The translations under genes were made by a program, and so were the position numbers. From assembly GCA_023129325.1 (NCBI GenBank), contig JAGMCI010000011.1, positions 89,566-153,565 of the forward strand: a stretch of DNA of 64,000 nt. The letters run 5' to 3'. This DNA is from Caldifarciminota bacterium. Lineage in GTDB: Bacteria > Hydrothermota > UBA3073 > JACQXS01 > JAGMCI01. How positions within the stretch are numbered: the first letter of the stretch is position 1; the number at the start of each line of letters is the position of its first letter. Positions 40,218 to 49,341 of the stretch are shown here, in pieces. A model generated the notes under the pieces. That model was not told the DNA's origin. It did not search any database and saw nothing but the letters and a program-made list of their open reading frames with translations.

Positions 40218-41540
40218 ATGAAAAAAGTATTAGTCTTTGGTGCTGGCATGGTAGCAAGACCACTTGTCAGATACCTTCTTGAGCAGCCAGATTTTAATGT
40301 AAAAGTCGCAACCCGCACTGTTAGCAAGGCAGAAAAAATTATTAGTAATCATCCAAGAGGAGAACCCAAAAAGTTTGACATAACAACTGATGCTTTAGAA
40401 TTAGAACCTCTTATATCAGATGCTGACCTTGTTATCAGTCTATTGCCCTATACATATCATGTAGAAGTTGCTAAACTTTGTATTAAGCATAAAAAACAAA
40501 TGGTAACAACTTCTTATGTCAGCGATGCAATGCAAGAGCTTAATAATAAAGCTAAAGAGGCAGGTATCCTTATCTTAAATGAAATAGGGCTTGACCCTGG
40601 CATTGACCATATGTCTGCAATGAAGATTATTGACAAAGTCCATAATGATGGTGGAATAGTAACAAGTTTTCATTCTTACTGTGGCGCCCTTCCCTCTCCT
40701 AAAGCAAATGTGAATCCTTTTGGATATAAGTTTTCATGGAGCCCAAAAGGAGTTGTCCTTGCTGGAAGAAATGAAGCAAAGTATTTAAAAGATGGAAAAG
40801 AAGTGTTTATTCCAGGGGAAGAGCTTTTTGAAAATTATTCAATCGTTACTATTGATGAAATAGGAGAGTTTGAAGTATATCCAAATCGTAATTCTCTTGG
40901 TTATATTGAAAAATATAAACTCCCTAATGTTAAGACAATGTTTAGAGGGACTCTACGGTATATAGGATGGTGCGAGACCTGGAAAAAGATAGCTGAACTC
41001 GGACTTCTGGATAGTGAGGAGCATAACATTAAAGGACTTTCTTACAAAGATTGGTTGAAGACTCTTCTCCCAGAAACTGGTGACGATATTAAAAAATCCG
41101 TTGCTTTATACCTTAAGCTTGATGAATACTCTGCGATTATTAAAAGACTTGAGTGGCTTGGTCTTTTCAGCGAAGAACCTATATCAATTGAACGAGGTTC
41201 AGCACTCGATGTATTAACTACACAGTTATTGGAAAAACTCAAATATAAAGAGGGAGAAAGGGATATGATAGCATTACAACACAGGTTTATTATAGATTAT
41301 CCATCATCCCACAAAAATGAGAAAATTATAGCCACTCTCATTAATTATGGTGAACCTGATGGAGATACAGCTGTTGCAAGGACAGTTGGCTTGCCAGCTG
41401 CAATTGGTGCAAAGTTAATTTTAGAAGGCAAAATTAAACTCACTGGAGTTCACATTCCAACAGCCCCAGCAATTTACGAACCCGTTTTAAAAGAACTTGA
41501 AAACCAAGGCATAATCTTCAGCGAAAAGAAGATACGATGA
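40218..41540 (+). CDS. Saccharopine dehydrogenase (glutamate-forming)
   Basis: Rossmann start KVLVFGAGMVARPLVRYLL, then DADLVISLLPYTYHVEVAKLCI, TTSYVSDAM, NEIGLDPGIDHMSAMKIID and FRGTLRYIGW, characteristic of saccharopine reductase/dehydrogenase. It converts saccharopine to glutamate and aminoadipate semialdehyde. SD AAGGAGG. Together with the upstream LKR this is the split form of the bifunctional eukaryotic enzyme. The stop overlaps the start of a DNA methyltransferase gene (ATGA). Confidence 0.9.
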   Translation: MKKVLVFGAGMVARPLVRYLLEQPDFNVKVATRTVSKAEKIISNHPRGEPKKFDITTDALELEPLISDADLVISLLPYTYHVEVAKLCIKHKKQMVTTSYVSDAMQELNNKAKEAGILILNEIGLDPGIDHMSAMKIIDKVHNDGGIVTSFHSYCGALPSPKANVNPFGYKFSWSPKGVVLAGRNEAKYLKDGKEVFIPGEELFENYSIVTIDEIGEFEVYPNRNSLGYIEKYKLPNVKTMFRGTLRYIGWCETWKKIAELGLLDSEEHNIKGLSYKDWLKTLLPETGDDIKKSVALYLKLDEYSAIIKRLEWLGLFSEEPISIERGSALDVLTTQLLEKLKYKEGERDMIALQHRFIIDYPSSHKNEKIIATLINYGEPDGDTAVARTVGLPAAIGAKLILEGKIKLTGVHIPTAPAIYEPVLKELENQGIIFSEKKIR

Positions 41541-43114
41541 GTAATCAAAAAGTAAGTTTCAAAACTGAAGAAGAACTTCAAAAAGCAATTTTACAGGAAA
41601 AAGCAAGGAGGACTCCTGATTTAGAAATTGGCCAAAAATATGGAGTTACATTCAGATATATTGAGAGACTTATTACAAGATCACAAGGGCTCAACATTAG
41701 CGCCTTGAAGGTTTCTAAAAAAATAAGTACGCTTTACCCAAAAAATTTTAAGGAAGAACAAACCACAGTTTGGAGTTTTAAACAAAGAGGAAATTGGGCA
41801 ACTCACAGTGGAGAGTACAGAGGCAATTGGTCGCCTTATATTCCTCGAAATGTAATCCTCAAATATTCAAACCCCGGTGAATTAGTTTTAGATTATTTCT
41901 GTGGTGCTGGAACGACAGCTGTAGAATGCAAACTTTTAGGCAGAAAGTGTATAGCCTTTGACATAAACGACAAAGCTATTGAATTGGCAAAAAAGAATGT
42001 AGATTTTAATGTATTGCCACAACCACTTACCCTCACTGGGGAGGAAAAACATTTTCAAATTTATGAGCCCGAGTTATCAGTTAGCAACGCCAGAAACTTA
42101 TCTTTTATAGAAAATGACTCTATCGAACTAATTTGTGCACATCCTCCTTATGCAAATATAATCCACTATACTGATTCCAAGGAAGGTGATTTATCATTTT
42201 TTGATATAGATGATTTCTTAAAGGAGATGTCAAAAGTTGCAAAAGAGAGCTTTAGAGTATTAAAGCCGGGCAGACAATGTGTTATCTTAATAGGGGACAC
42301 CCGGCGGAAAAAACATGTCATTCCTTTAGGGTTTAAACTTATAAATGTTTATCTAAATGCTGGCTTTAAATTAAGAGAGCTTGTCATTAAGCAACAGCAT
42401 AACTGTAAGACTACAGGATTTTGGTATACCAATAGCATAAAATACAATTTTCTTCTTTTAGCCCACGAATACCTGCCAATTTTTGAGAAACCTAAGTCAT
42501 CCACACCTTTAAGCGTGAGAGAAATAGTGATGGATTATGGTTTGGTCGTCCCTATATTAGAGAAGCCACCGCTAAAGAAAAAGTTAGACGAACTCGAAAC
42601 CACAACAGTATGGATTTTGCCAGAGAAAGATTTTGAAGAACAGTTAAATAAGAATGTAATTGACAGGTATTTAAATGGAGACGGCTATTCAATTATAACC
42701 TTTATCTCTCATTCTAAAAACGAAACATGCTTTTCTGAGAAGAAAGGGAGAAAGAATGAAGGATTACTTTTTATCAAGTCACCATTTTTGAATAATAATT
42801 CCTCTCCCTCAAACATTGAGTTCTACTTACAGAAAATGAAAGAGATTGTAAATCGAGAACTACTTACAATAACCAATGATGGCTTTATAGTAATCCAAAC
42901 ACAAGATGTAAAAATAGATGGATATGTAGAACCTCTGGGTAAAAGAGTAGTAGATATGTTGACATTTGATAATTTATGGCTCAAAGAAATTGTATTTGTT
43001 ACTCAAGAAGGGGCGAATTCAAACATTCAAAACTCAGGAGATTACCTGAAGATAATTCATCAATATATACTCGTATACGAGGTAACAAGTGAAGAAGAAC
43101 ATATATACACATGA
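41537..43114 (+). CDS. DNA methyltransferase (N6-adenine/N4-cytosine type)
   Basis: 525 residues. Residues about 110-135 hold the SAM motif VLDYFCGAGTTAVECKLLGRKCIAFDIN; the catalytic tetrapeptide region is SIELICAHPPYANIIHYT at about 195, with HPPY in place of DPPY; FLKEMSKVAKESFRVLKPGRQCVILIGD follows. The order SAM motif then catalytic motif suits the D12/N4-N6 group of small methylases. The first 60 residues look like a helix-turn-helix (DLEIGQKYGVTFRYIERLI), and the last 200 are unassigned. Translation is coupled to the saccharopine dehydrogenase gene upstream. Next genes are unknown, possibly the restriction partner. Confidence 0.82.
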   Translation: MSNQKVSFKTEEELQKAILQEKARRTPDLEIGQKYGVTFRYIERLITRSQGLNISALKVSKKISTLYPKNFKEEQTTVWSFKQRGNWATHSGEYRGNWSPYIPRNVILKYSNPGELVLDYFCGAGTTAVECKLLGRKCIAFDINDKAIELAKKNVDFNVLPQPLTLTGEEKHFQIYEPELSVSNARNLSFIENDSIELICAHPPYANIIHYTDSKEGDLSFFDIDDFLKEMSKVAKESFRVLKPGRQCVILIGDTRRKKHVIPLGFKLINVYLNAGFKLRELVIKQQHNCKTTGFWYTNSIKYNFLLLAHEYLPIFEKPKSSTPLSVREIVMDYGLVVPILEKPPLKKKLDELETTTVWILPEKDFEEQLNKNVIDRYLNGDGYSIITFISHSKNETCFSEKKGRKNEGLLFIKSPFLNNNSSPSNIEFYLQKMKEIVNRELLTITNDGFIVIQTQDVKIDGYVEPLGKRVVDMLTFDNLWLKEIVFVTQEGANSNIQNSGDYLKIIHQYILVYEVTSEEEHIYT

Positions 43115-43634
43115 AATAGAGTTGACCAATTTACAAATTAAAAATAGACCTCGTGAAGAATTTAGAGGACACTTGGAAAAAGTAAAATATAGAGGTTACG
43201 AAGTGGGACAATTGACAGATGGGAAGAAAATTGTGATAACGAAACCGGGCGGTAAATTTGTTTATGGTAAGGTTGTTAAACGTGAGGATTTTATGGTTTG
43301 GGTTCATAATCCAAACGACTCATCCCTTTGGCTAATCTCTCATAAAGACATATACAACGACCTTGAAGAAAAAGGGAAAGTTAATCCCAGCAAAACTATC
43401 AAAATAATAGATGCTCTTGAAAGAGTTTTTAATGGTGAAGAACCTGATGATGTATTAAAGACCACAGAATTAAACAGACCAACAGGAGAACTTCCAGATG
43501 TTTTGCTTAAAGCCTACAAATGGATATGGGGGCAGGAAGATTGTAACTATCCAGAAGGAGAAGGACGAGAAATGTCGATGAGGGGTCTCCGAGAGTTAAG
43601 GCAAAGATTAAGGGAAAGTTGGGAAGTGAAATGA
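43089..43634 (+). CDS. Hypothetical protein downstream of the DNA methyltransferase
   Basis: 181 residues from GTG 43089, overlapping the methyltransferase by 26 bases. A charged soluble protein containing YRGYEVGQLTDGKKIVITKPGGKFVYGKVVKREDFMVWVHNP and GEEPDDVLKTTE. I do not recognise it. Coupling to a methyltransferase suggests a modification or restriction partner; no PD-(D/E)xK motif can be assigned with confidence. Confidence 0.6.
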   Translation: MKKNIYTHEIELTNLQIKNRPREEFRGHLEKVKYRGYEVGQLTDGKKIVITKPGGKFVYGKVVKREDFMVWVHNPNDSSLWLISHKDIYNDLEEKGKVNPSKTIKIIDALERVFNGEEPDDVLKTTELNRPTGELPDVLLKAYKWIWGQEDCNYPEGEGREMSMRGLRELRQRLRESWEVK

Positions 43635-44182
43635 GGAAGTTAGTCAACTTATCTAGGGCAATTTACTATTATCTAAAGTCCTCTTACAAAATGTGGAAGG
43701 TTAGGCGACCGCAAGAGGACGACCTTGTATATACAACTATGGGAAACGTGCGTATTGAGGTTTATCCTGGCAGCAAACGACAATCCCCTTATGATTTCAT
43801 TGTAAAATTCAGAGAACCAAATAAACGGGAAAGAACACCCGCACATGTTCATTTAATTGTAGAGATGTATGTTAAACACGCTTACAATCCCTCGTTGACT
43901 CTAAAATTAAAAGATCACATTCTGAAAATGCTAATTCAAATTAAACCTGTAACTTCATTTCCACCAATTCTTCAGTTTTTTAAACCTGAACATGCTAAGC
44001 CATTTAAAGAATTAGATAAAGTCGGAGAATTTACAGTTGAATTTATGCTTGTAGCAATAGAACTTGTAGCAATACAAGAAAAAACTAATTATCCAACAGG
44101 AACTTTAACTGAGAGTTTGTATAAGAGTTTCGGAGTTAAAGACCGATTCCAAGTGATCCAGAAAGCAGTATGGAGAGGTTAA
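43631..44182 (+). CDS. Hypothetical protein, possible restriction-associated
   Basis: About 183 residues. I use the ATG at 43631, which overlaps the previous stop (ATGA), over a TTG at 43619. Contains VRIEVYPGSKRQSPYDFIVKFREPNKRERTPAHVHLIVEMYVKH and a helical C-terminal half. The acidic/basic residues in VYPGSKR...DFIVKF could be a nuclease core but this is speculation. The three genes 41537-44182 form one coupled block inserted between lysine genes, and an attC-like sequence follows at 44229. Confidence 0.55.
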   Translation: MRKLVNLSRAIYYYLKSSYKMWKVRRPQEDDLVYTTMGNVRIEVYPGSKRQSPYDFIVKFREPNKRERTPAHVHLIVEMYVKHAYNPSLTLKLKDHILKMLIQIKPVTSFPPILQFFKPEHAKPFKELDKVGEFTVEFMLVAIELVAIQEKTNYPTGTLTESLYKSFGVKDRFQVIQKAVWRG

Positions 44183-44228
44183 AGTAATATGAGAAATACT
44201 GATTTCTATGAAGTAAGTCCACCACATT

Positions 44229-44277
44229 GCCTAACACAACAAAAAAGGATTTATTAAGGACGTGAGATTTGTTAACA
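44229..44277 (+). repeat. Degenerate attC-like sequence
   Basis: GCCTAACACAACAAAA ... GATTTGTTAACAGG, with R-double-prime GCCTAAC and AACAAA/TTTGTT pairing; the 3' end (GTTAACA) lacks the consensus Y. Confidence 0.3.
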
Positions 44278-44287
44278 GGAGGTTGAT

Positions 44288-45580
44288 ATGTTTCCTGGGG
44301 AAAAGGCAAAAGAGTTACTAAAGAAAGATAAGCAATATCTTTCTCCTTCTTATTTTAGAGAATATCCGACAGTCATTGAAAAAGGGGAAGGAATGTATGT
44401 CTTTGATGTTGATGGTAATAAGTTCCTTGATTTTGGTGCAGGCTATGCTTGCTGTTCAACAGGTCACTCTCATCCTGAAGTTGTTAGAGCCATAGAAAGG
44501 CAAGCCAAGACCCTCCTCCATATAGATGGCTCTGCTTTCCTTTACCCGAGTTTAGTAAATCTTGGTGAAAAGCTCGCTGAAATTACTCCTGGCGCAAAAA
44601 ATAAGAGGGTCTTCTTTGGCAATTCTGGAACAGAGGCAGTTGAGGCTGCAATGAAATTATCAAGATACGCTACAAAGAGGCAAAGATTAATTGCTTTTTA
44701 CAACTCATTTCATGGCAGAACTTATGGTGGAATGTCTCTCACAGCAAGCAAATGGATTCAAAGAAAAGGTTTTGCCCCACTTGTTCCAGGAGTCACTCAT
44801 ATACCATATCCCTATTGTTACAGATGTCAATTTAATCTTAAATATCCATCTTGCAATTTTGCCTGTATAGATTATGTTGAAGATGTAATCTTTCACACAA
44901 CAACACCCCCAGAAGAAGTTGCTGCATTATTCGTTGAGCCTATTCAAGGAGAAGGGGGCTATATCATTCCTCCAGATGGTTATTTTGAAAGATTGAAAAA
45001 ACTTCTTGATAAGTATAACATTCTCTTTGTTGCTGATGAGATTCAAAGTGGGATGGGCAGGACTGGTAAGATGTTTGCAATTGAGCATTGGAATGTAATT
45101 CCTGATATGATTACAATTGCGAAGGGCATTGCTTCTGGGATGCCAATTAGTGCACTTGTTGCAAGAGCAAGTCTTATGGACTGGGAAACAGGAGCCCATG
45201 CATCAACATTTGGGGGCAATCCAGTAGCATGCGAAGCGGCACTTGTTACAATAAAATTGCTTGAAGAAAAATTAGTTGAAAATGCTAAAAAAATGGGATA
45301 CTATTTAATAGGAGGATTACATAAGATTGCAGAAAAATATCCAACAGTTGGTGATGTCAGGGGCAAGGGTCTTATGATAGGATGCGAGATTGTAAAGGAT
45401 AAATCAACGAAAGAAAAAGCCCCGAAATTAAGGGATAAAATTATCCGCAAGTGTTTTGAGAACGGACTCTTGTTACTTGGGTGTGGGGCATGTTCAATAA
45501 GATTTTCTCCACCCTTGGTTGTTGAAAAGACAGAAATTGATAAGTGTCTTGAAATATTTGATGCATCTTTAAAAGAGTAA
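44288..45580 (+). CDS. Class III aminotransferase (4-aminobutyrate/lysine-type)
   Basis: PLP enzyme of 430 residues. Seen: GNKFLDFGAGYACCSTGHSHPEVV, FFGNSGTEAVEAAMKLSRYAT, FHGRTYGGMSLTAS, FVEPIQGEGGYIIPP, VADEIQSGMGRTGKMFAIEH and the PLP-lysine in ITIAKGIASGMPISALVAR. The group contains GABA, acetylornithine and lysine 6-aminotransferases. Its position after LKR/SDH suggests a role in lysine or aminoadipate semialdehyde metabolism. SD CAGGAGGTTG precedes the ATG. Confidence 0.87.
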   Translation: MFPGEKAKELLKKDKQYLSPSYFREYPTVIEKGEGMYVFDVDGNKFLDFGAGYACCSTGHSHPEVVRAIERQAKTLLHIDGSAFLYPSLVNLGEKLAEITPGAKNKRVFFGNSGTEAVEAAMKLSRYATKRQRLIAFYNSFHGRTYGGMSLTASKWIQRKGFAPLVPGVTHIPYPYCYRCQFNLKYPSCNFACIDYVEDVIFHTTTPPEEVAALFVEPIQGEGGYIIPPDGYFERLKKLLDKYNILFVADEIQSGMGRTGKMFAIEHWNVIPDMITIAKGIASGMPISALVARASLMDWETGAHASTFGGNPVACEAALVTIKLLEEKLVENAKKMGYYLIGGLHKIAEKYPTVGDVRGKGLMIGCEIVKDKSTKEKAPKLRDKIIRKCFENGLLLLGCGACSIRFSPPLVVEKTEIDKCLEIFDASLKE

Positions 45581-45584
45581 AGAT

Positions 45585-46742
45585 ATGAACTCTCATGCTA
45601 AACTCAGATTACTTGGCAAAATAGCGAGATTTGATGTTTGTGGCTATCCGCAAGCACTTGTCAAACACAAGCGTTCAGAGAGATTTTCTTTTATTTATCG
45701 GGCCGTGGGAGAAGGAGGGAAATTTGTAAGACTTTTTAAAGTATTAAAAACAAATCAATGTGAAGGAAACTGTTATTATTGTGTCAACCGAAAAGATAGA
45801 AACTTTTCTCGTGTCTCGTTTACGCCTAAAGAACTGGCTGAACTTTTTATGGAATATTATACAAGTGGTTTAGTAGAAGGATGCTTCTTATCCTCAGCTA
45901 TTTATAAAAATCCAGATGAATCTCAAGAGGAACTTATTGAGACTTCGCATATCATCAGAAAGAAATACAAATATAAAGGCTATATTCACACAAAAATCCT
46001 TCCCATGACAAGCAAAGAGCTAATTTACGAAGCCTCAAAGTATAGCGATAGATTATCAATAAACCTTGAGTCTCCGGGTCAAAACTGGTTATCCAAACTC
46101 TCACCAAATAAGAACTTTGCCAGACTTATCTCAAAGTTAAGAGAAATTTCCAATTTACACAGCAGAAAACCTTTAAAATCAGGGTTAACAACTCAACTTG
46201 TGGTTGGCAGTACAGGAGAGAGTGATAGGGCAATAATGAATCTTAGCACAAAACTTTATCATGAATTTAAACTCTGGAGAGTATATTATAGCGGTTTTCT
46301 CCCAATAAAAGATACGCCGTTAGAAAATAATTTCCCTTGTTCACCCAATCGTGAGCTCAGGCTCTATCAGGCAGATTTTTTAATAAGGAAATATAGCTTT
46401 ACACCCGAGGAACTCCCTTTTGACAAAAATGGATTCTTACCTACTGATATAGACCCAAAATTAGCTTGGGCAAAATTACATCCAGAACTTTTCCCATTGG
46501 AAATAAACTATGCTTCTTTTTCAGGACTAATGAGAATTCCAGGCATAGGCAGAATTTCTGCGGAAAGAATCATAAGAGAACGAGAGAAAGGTAAAATTAA
46601 AACTTTAGAAACTTTAAAGAAATTTGGAGCCGTTACAGCAAGAAGCCGCAATTTCATAACTCTTGATGGACGCTCGTTTTCTGAAAGAAAAACTTCCAGC
46701 AAATCCCTTCAAAAACAACTTTTTCTCTGGGAAGAAATATAG
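45585..46742 (+). CDS. Radical SAM protein of the UDG-linked DNA modification/repair family
   Basis: 385 residues with the iron-sulfur CEGNCYYC (CxxxCxxC), VSFTPKELAELFMEYYTSGLVEGCFLSSAIYKNPD and a helix-hairpin-helix end LMRIPGIGRISAERIIREREKGKIKTLETLKKFG. This matches the rSAM_link_UDG family (putative DNA modification/repair), whose partner (DUF4130-type) normally sits next to it. No such partner is adjacent here. It follows the aminotransferase by four bases. Confidence 0.8.
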   Translation: MNSHAKLRLLGKIARFDVCGYPQALVKHKRSERFSFIYRAVGEGGKFVRLFKVLKTNQCEGNCYYCVNRKDRNFSRVSFTPKELAELFMEYYTSGLVEGCFLSSAIYKNPDESQEELIETSHIIRKKYKYKGYIHTKILPMTSKELIYEASKYSDRLSINLESPGQNWLSKLSPNKNFARLISKLREISNLHSRKPLKSGLTTQLVVGSTGESDRAIMNLSTKLYHEFKLWRVYYSGFLPIKDTPLENNFPCSPNRELRLYQADFLIRKYSFTPEELPFDKNGFLPTDIDPKLAWAKLHPELFPLEINYASFSGLMRIPGIGRISAERIIREREKGKIKTLETLKKFGAVTARSRNFITLDGRSFSERKTSSKSLQKQLFLWEEI

Positions 46743-46744
46743 TA

Positions 46745-47173
46745 TTATTCCCAGCTAAACTTTTCTGGAGTGGTAGTAAATGTCCTCATGGATTTATCTC
46801 TGGCTTTACCTATTATCGTGAAGGTACTATCATCACCTGTGTAATTGAGGTCAGTAAAATTAATGCTTGCAGTGGCATCCACAGTATCCACTTCTGGAAG
46901 AGTCTCAATATACCAATTTCCAACACTGTCTTTGAGTAAAGGTCTTAAAGTGCCCCAGTCAATGTCATTTTGCACAGGAAAGCTTGCATAGTCTATCTTA
47001 TACTGTGCAAGTGCTTCGCAAACTAAGCCAATATCTGCTTCTGTAACGGTAGTAATTTTTGTCTCTTCCTTGGGTCCAATAAATTTATTAACAACAACGA
47101 GAGCAAGGATTCCAATAATCACGATAACAACTATGAGTTCAATCAGTGTAAATCCCTTTTTGCTTTTAAGCAT
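46745..47173 (-). CDS. Type IV pilin/pseudopilin (GspG-like)
   Basis: 142 residues. The prepilin signal SKKGFTLIELIVVIVIIGILALVVV has the G-F cleavage site and Glu5. The C-terminal part (YASFPVQNDIDWGTLRPLLKD) is like GspG major pseudopilins. It would assemble in the inner membrane as a type II secretion or type IV pilus subunit. SD AAAGGAGGTGAG. No other pilus genes are near; it is convergent with the radical SAM gene. Confidence 0.87.
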   Translation of the reverse strand: MLKSKKGFTLIELIVVIVIIGILALVVVNKFIGPKEETKITTVTEADIGLVCEALAQYKIDYASFPVQNDIDWGTLRPLLKDSVGNWYIETLPEVDTVDATASINFTDLNYTGDDSTFTIIGKARDKSMRTFTTTPEKFSWE

Positions 47174-47349
47174 ATTCTCACCTCCTTTCTACTTTGTTTG
47201 TATCTTCCTCTTGAATTAGATAACGAGGAAGGAGCCGTTTGTTAACTTTATCATTTCGCATATTTACATTATAATTCCCAATCCCAATTTGTCAAGAAAA
47301 AACAGCCGCAGATAGACACAAATTTCAGATTTAACTGGTTAATTATTTC

Positions 47350-47377
47350 TTGACATCTTGTAAAAAATATATATAGT
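47350..47377 (+). promoter_or_regulatory. Promoter of rnfC, short leader without SD
   Basis: TTGACA (47350-47355), 16-base spacer, TATAGT (47372-47377). The predicted start (47384) is six bases before the ATG. Confidence 0.65.
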
Positions 47378-47389
47378 TTAAACCATAAG

Positions 47390-48751
47390 ATGAGAGTTAA
47401 AAGTTTTAGTGGTGGTGTTCATCCGCGCGAATTTAAATATCTGACTTCTAAGAAACCAATTGAAAAAATACCTACGCCTAAGATTGTAATTATACCATTA
47501 TCTCAACACACAGGTGCTCCTGCCAAACCTATTGTAAAACCAAAAGATAAGGTTAAAATAGGAACAAAGATTGGTGAACCACAGGGGCATATATCAGCAG
47601 GAGTTCATTCAACAATTTCGGGAACCGTAAGAAGTATTGAACCATGGACACATCCGGCTGGACCGACTGTCCTTTCTGTTATTATTGAATCTGATGGTGC
47701 CGATGAATGGAAAAGATTAATTAAACCAGATTATGAATCCCGCTCATCAACAATGGGCGTGGATGAATCTCTTACACCATTTCAAATAATTGATATAGTT
47801 AAAAGAGCAGGGATTGTTGGACTTGGAGGTGCAGCTTTTCCAACTCATGTCAAGTTATCACCCCCCAAAAATAAGTCAATTGATACTATTATTTTAAATG
47901 GTTCTGAATGTGAGCCCTATCTTACTGCTGACCATAGACTGATGTTAGAAAAGCCCTATGAGATACTTGAGGGTGGCAAACTTATAGCACGAGCTCTTTG
48001 TGCCGGAGGCACATCCACCTCTGGCGGAAATGCTAAAAAGAAATACATTGCCATAGAGGAAAACAAGCCAGATGTAATAAAGAAATTTAAAAAACTTGCT
48101 CCTGAATTTAGATTTGAGTTATGCATTATGCGCACTAAATATCCACAAGGTAGTGAAAAGCAACTTATCAAAGTAATCACCAATAAAGAAGTACCATCAG
48201 GGGGCTTACCCTTTGATGTAGGAGTTTGTGTCCAGAATGTAGGAACTTCATTTGCCATTTATGAAGCCTGTAAATTAGGGAAACCACTTATTGAAAGGGT
48301 GGTAACTGTGACAGGAAATGTAAAGGAACCTAAAAATTTACTCGTGCGAATTGGCACCCTTTTTAAAGACTTAATTGAATTTTGTAGTGGCTATGATGGA
48401 GAACCAGGCAAAATCATTATGGGTGGTCCAATGATGGGGATTGCACAATCAAGCGATGAAGTCCCAGTGGTAAAAGCAACTTCTGGAATATTAGTTCAAA
48501 AAGTTAATAAGCTGTCTCTTCCTGAAGATATACCCTGTATAAGATGCGGTTCCTGCGTTAAAGCTTGTCCGATGGGACTTTTGCCATCAAAGATTAAAGA
48601 TTATGTAAAAGCCAGTAAATTTGAGGAGGCAAAGGTAATTGGTATTCTTGACTGTATAGAATGTGGTAGCTGTGCTTGGGCTTGCCCATCAAAAATAAAT
48701 CTCATTCATTATTTTAAATACGGGAAATTGATGTTACAAAAAACCTCTTAA
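47390..48751 (+). CDS. rnfC: RnfC-like electron transport subunit
   Basis: NADH-binding/Fe-S subunit of the Rnf ion-translocating ferredoxin:NAD oxidoreductase. Seen: IPLSQHTGAPAKPIVKPKDKVKIGTKIGEPQGHISAGVHSTISG at the N-terminus, GLGGAAFPTHVKLSPP and NGSECEPYLTADHRLM (FMN/NADH region), then CIRCGSCVKACPMGLLP and CIECGSCAWACPSKINL. Length (453) fits RnfC. No rnfDGEAB follows; the next gene is on the other strand, so either the rest is elsewhere or this subunit works alone with other proteins. Confidence 0.9.
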   Translation: MRVKSFSGGVHPREFKYLTSKKPIEKIPTPKIVIIPLSQHTGAPAKPIVKPKDKVKIGTKIGEPQGHISAGVHSTISGTVRSIEPWTHPAGPTVLSVIIESDGADEWKRLIKPDYESRSSTMGVDESLTPFQIIDIVKRAGIVGLGGAAFPTHVKLSPPKNKSIDTIILNGSECEPYLTADHRLMLEKPYEILEGGKLIARALCAGGTSTSGGNAKKKYIAIEENKPDVIKKFKKLAPEFRFELCIMRTKYPQGSEKQLIKVITNKEVPSGGLPFDVGVCVQNVGTSFAIYEACKLGKPLIERVVTVTGNVKEPKNLLVRIGTLFKDLIEFCSGYDGEPGKIIMGGPMMGIAQSSDEVPVVKATSGILVQKVNKLSLPEDIPCIRCGSCVKACPMGLLPSKIKDYVKASKFEEAKVIGILDCIECGSCAWACPSKINLIHYFKYGKLMLQKTS

Positions 48752-48762
48752 GGCGTAAGGGT

Positions 48763-49341
48763 TTAAAAATTTTCCGCCCGAGGCGGATCCACATCTGGTG
48801 GAGAACCCCTGCTTTTTACCATTTCCGTTTCATAATTGAAACCTTTATCAAATGCCTTAAGGTTTAGCTCCACAAATCTTGATGGTACTGACTCGGGGAT
48901 TGTCTTTTTCATTGCCTCTACTGAAACTACTTTGGTAAGGGCAGTAAAAAATCCAAGCATAACAACATTTGCAATAATACGGTTGCCCAATTCCTCAGCA
49001 AATCTTGTTGCAGGGATAGAAAAGAGTTTTCCTGCCTTCTTTAGTTTAACTAAATCTGTATCAATAATGAGTATTCCATCTTTTTTTAAATTTGGTTTAA
49101 ATTTCTCATATGCTTCCTGAGACATAGCAATAAGAACATCGGGTTTCGTAACATAGGGATATAGAATTCTGCTTTCTGATACTATTAATTCGGAGCTACA
49201 AGCGCCGCCTCTTGCCTCAGGCCCAAAGGATTGGTTCATAGTAGCAAACTTATTATCATAAATAGAGGCTGCTCTTCCCACTATGATGCCGGACCTAATT
49301 ATTCCTTGTCCTCCAAATCCTGCAAATCTAATCTCCATCAT
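48763..49341 (-). CDS. korC: 2-oxoacid:ferredoxin oxidoreductase gamma subunit
   Basis: The gamma subunit binds CoA. Seen: MMEIRFAGFGGQGIIRSGIIVG, FGPEARGGACSSELIVSES and the internal GNRIIANVVMLGFFTAL. I use an internal ATG at 49341; the frame is open to 49359. The last residues (SPPDVDPPRAENF) come from a TCCGCCCGAGGCGGA palindrome (48773-48787). It closes the sucCD-kor operon. Confidence 0.9.
   Translation of the reverse strand: MMEIRFAGFGGQGIIRSGIIVGRAASIYDNKFATMNQSFGPEARGGACSSELIVSESRILYPYVTKPDVLIAMSQEAYEKFKPNLKKDGILIIDTDLVKLKKAGKLFSIPATRFAEELGNRIIANVVMLGFFTALTKVVSVEAMKKTIPESVPSRFVELNLKAFDKGFNYETEMVKSRGSPPDVDPPRAENF
48773..48787. repeat. TCCGCCCGAGGCGGA palindrome at the korC 3' end
   Basis: Member of the TCCGCCTNAGGCGGA family. 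Confidence 0.7.

Noticed and set aside
43631..44182. Assignment of the unknown protein as a restriction endonuclease
   Set aside because: No clear PD-(D/E)xK, HNH or GIY-YIG motif can be read; position next to a methyltransferase alone is not enough.
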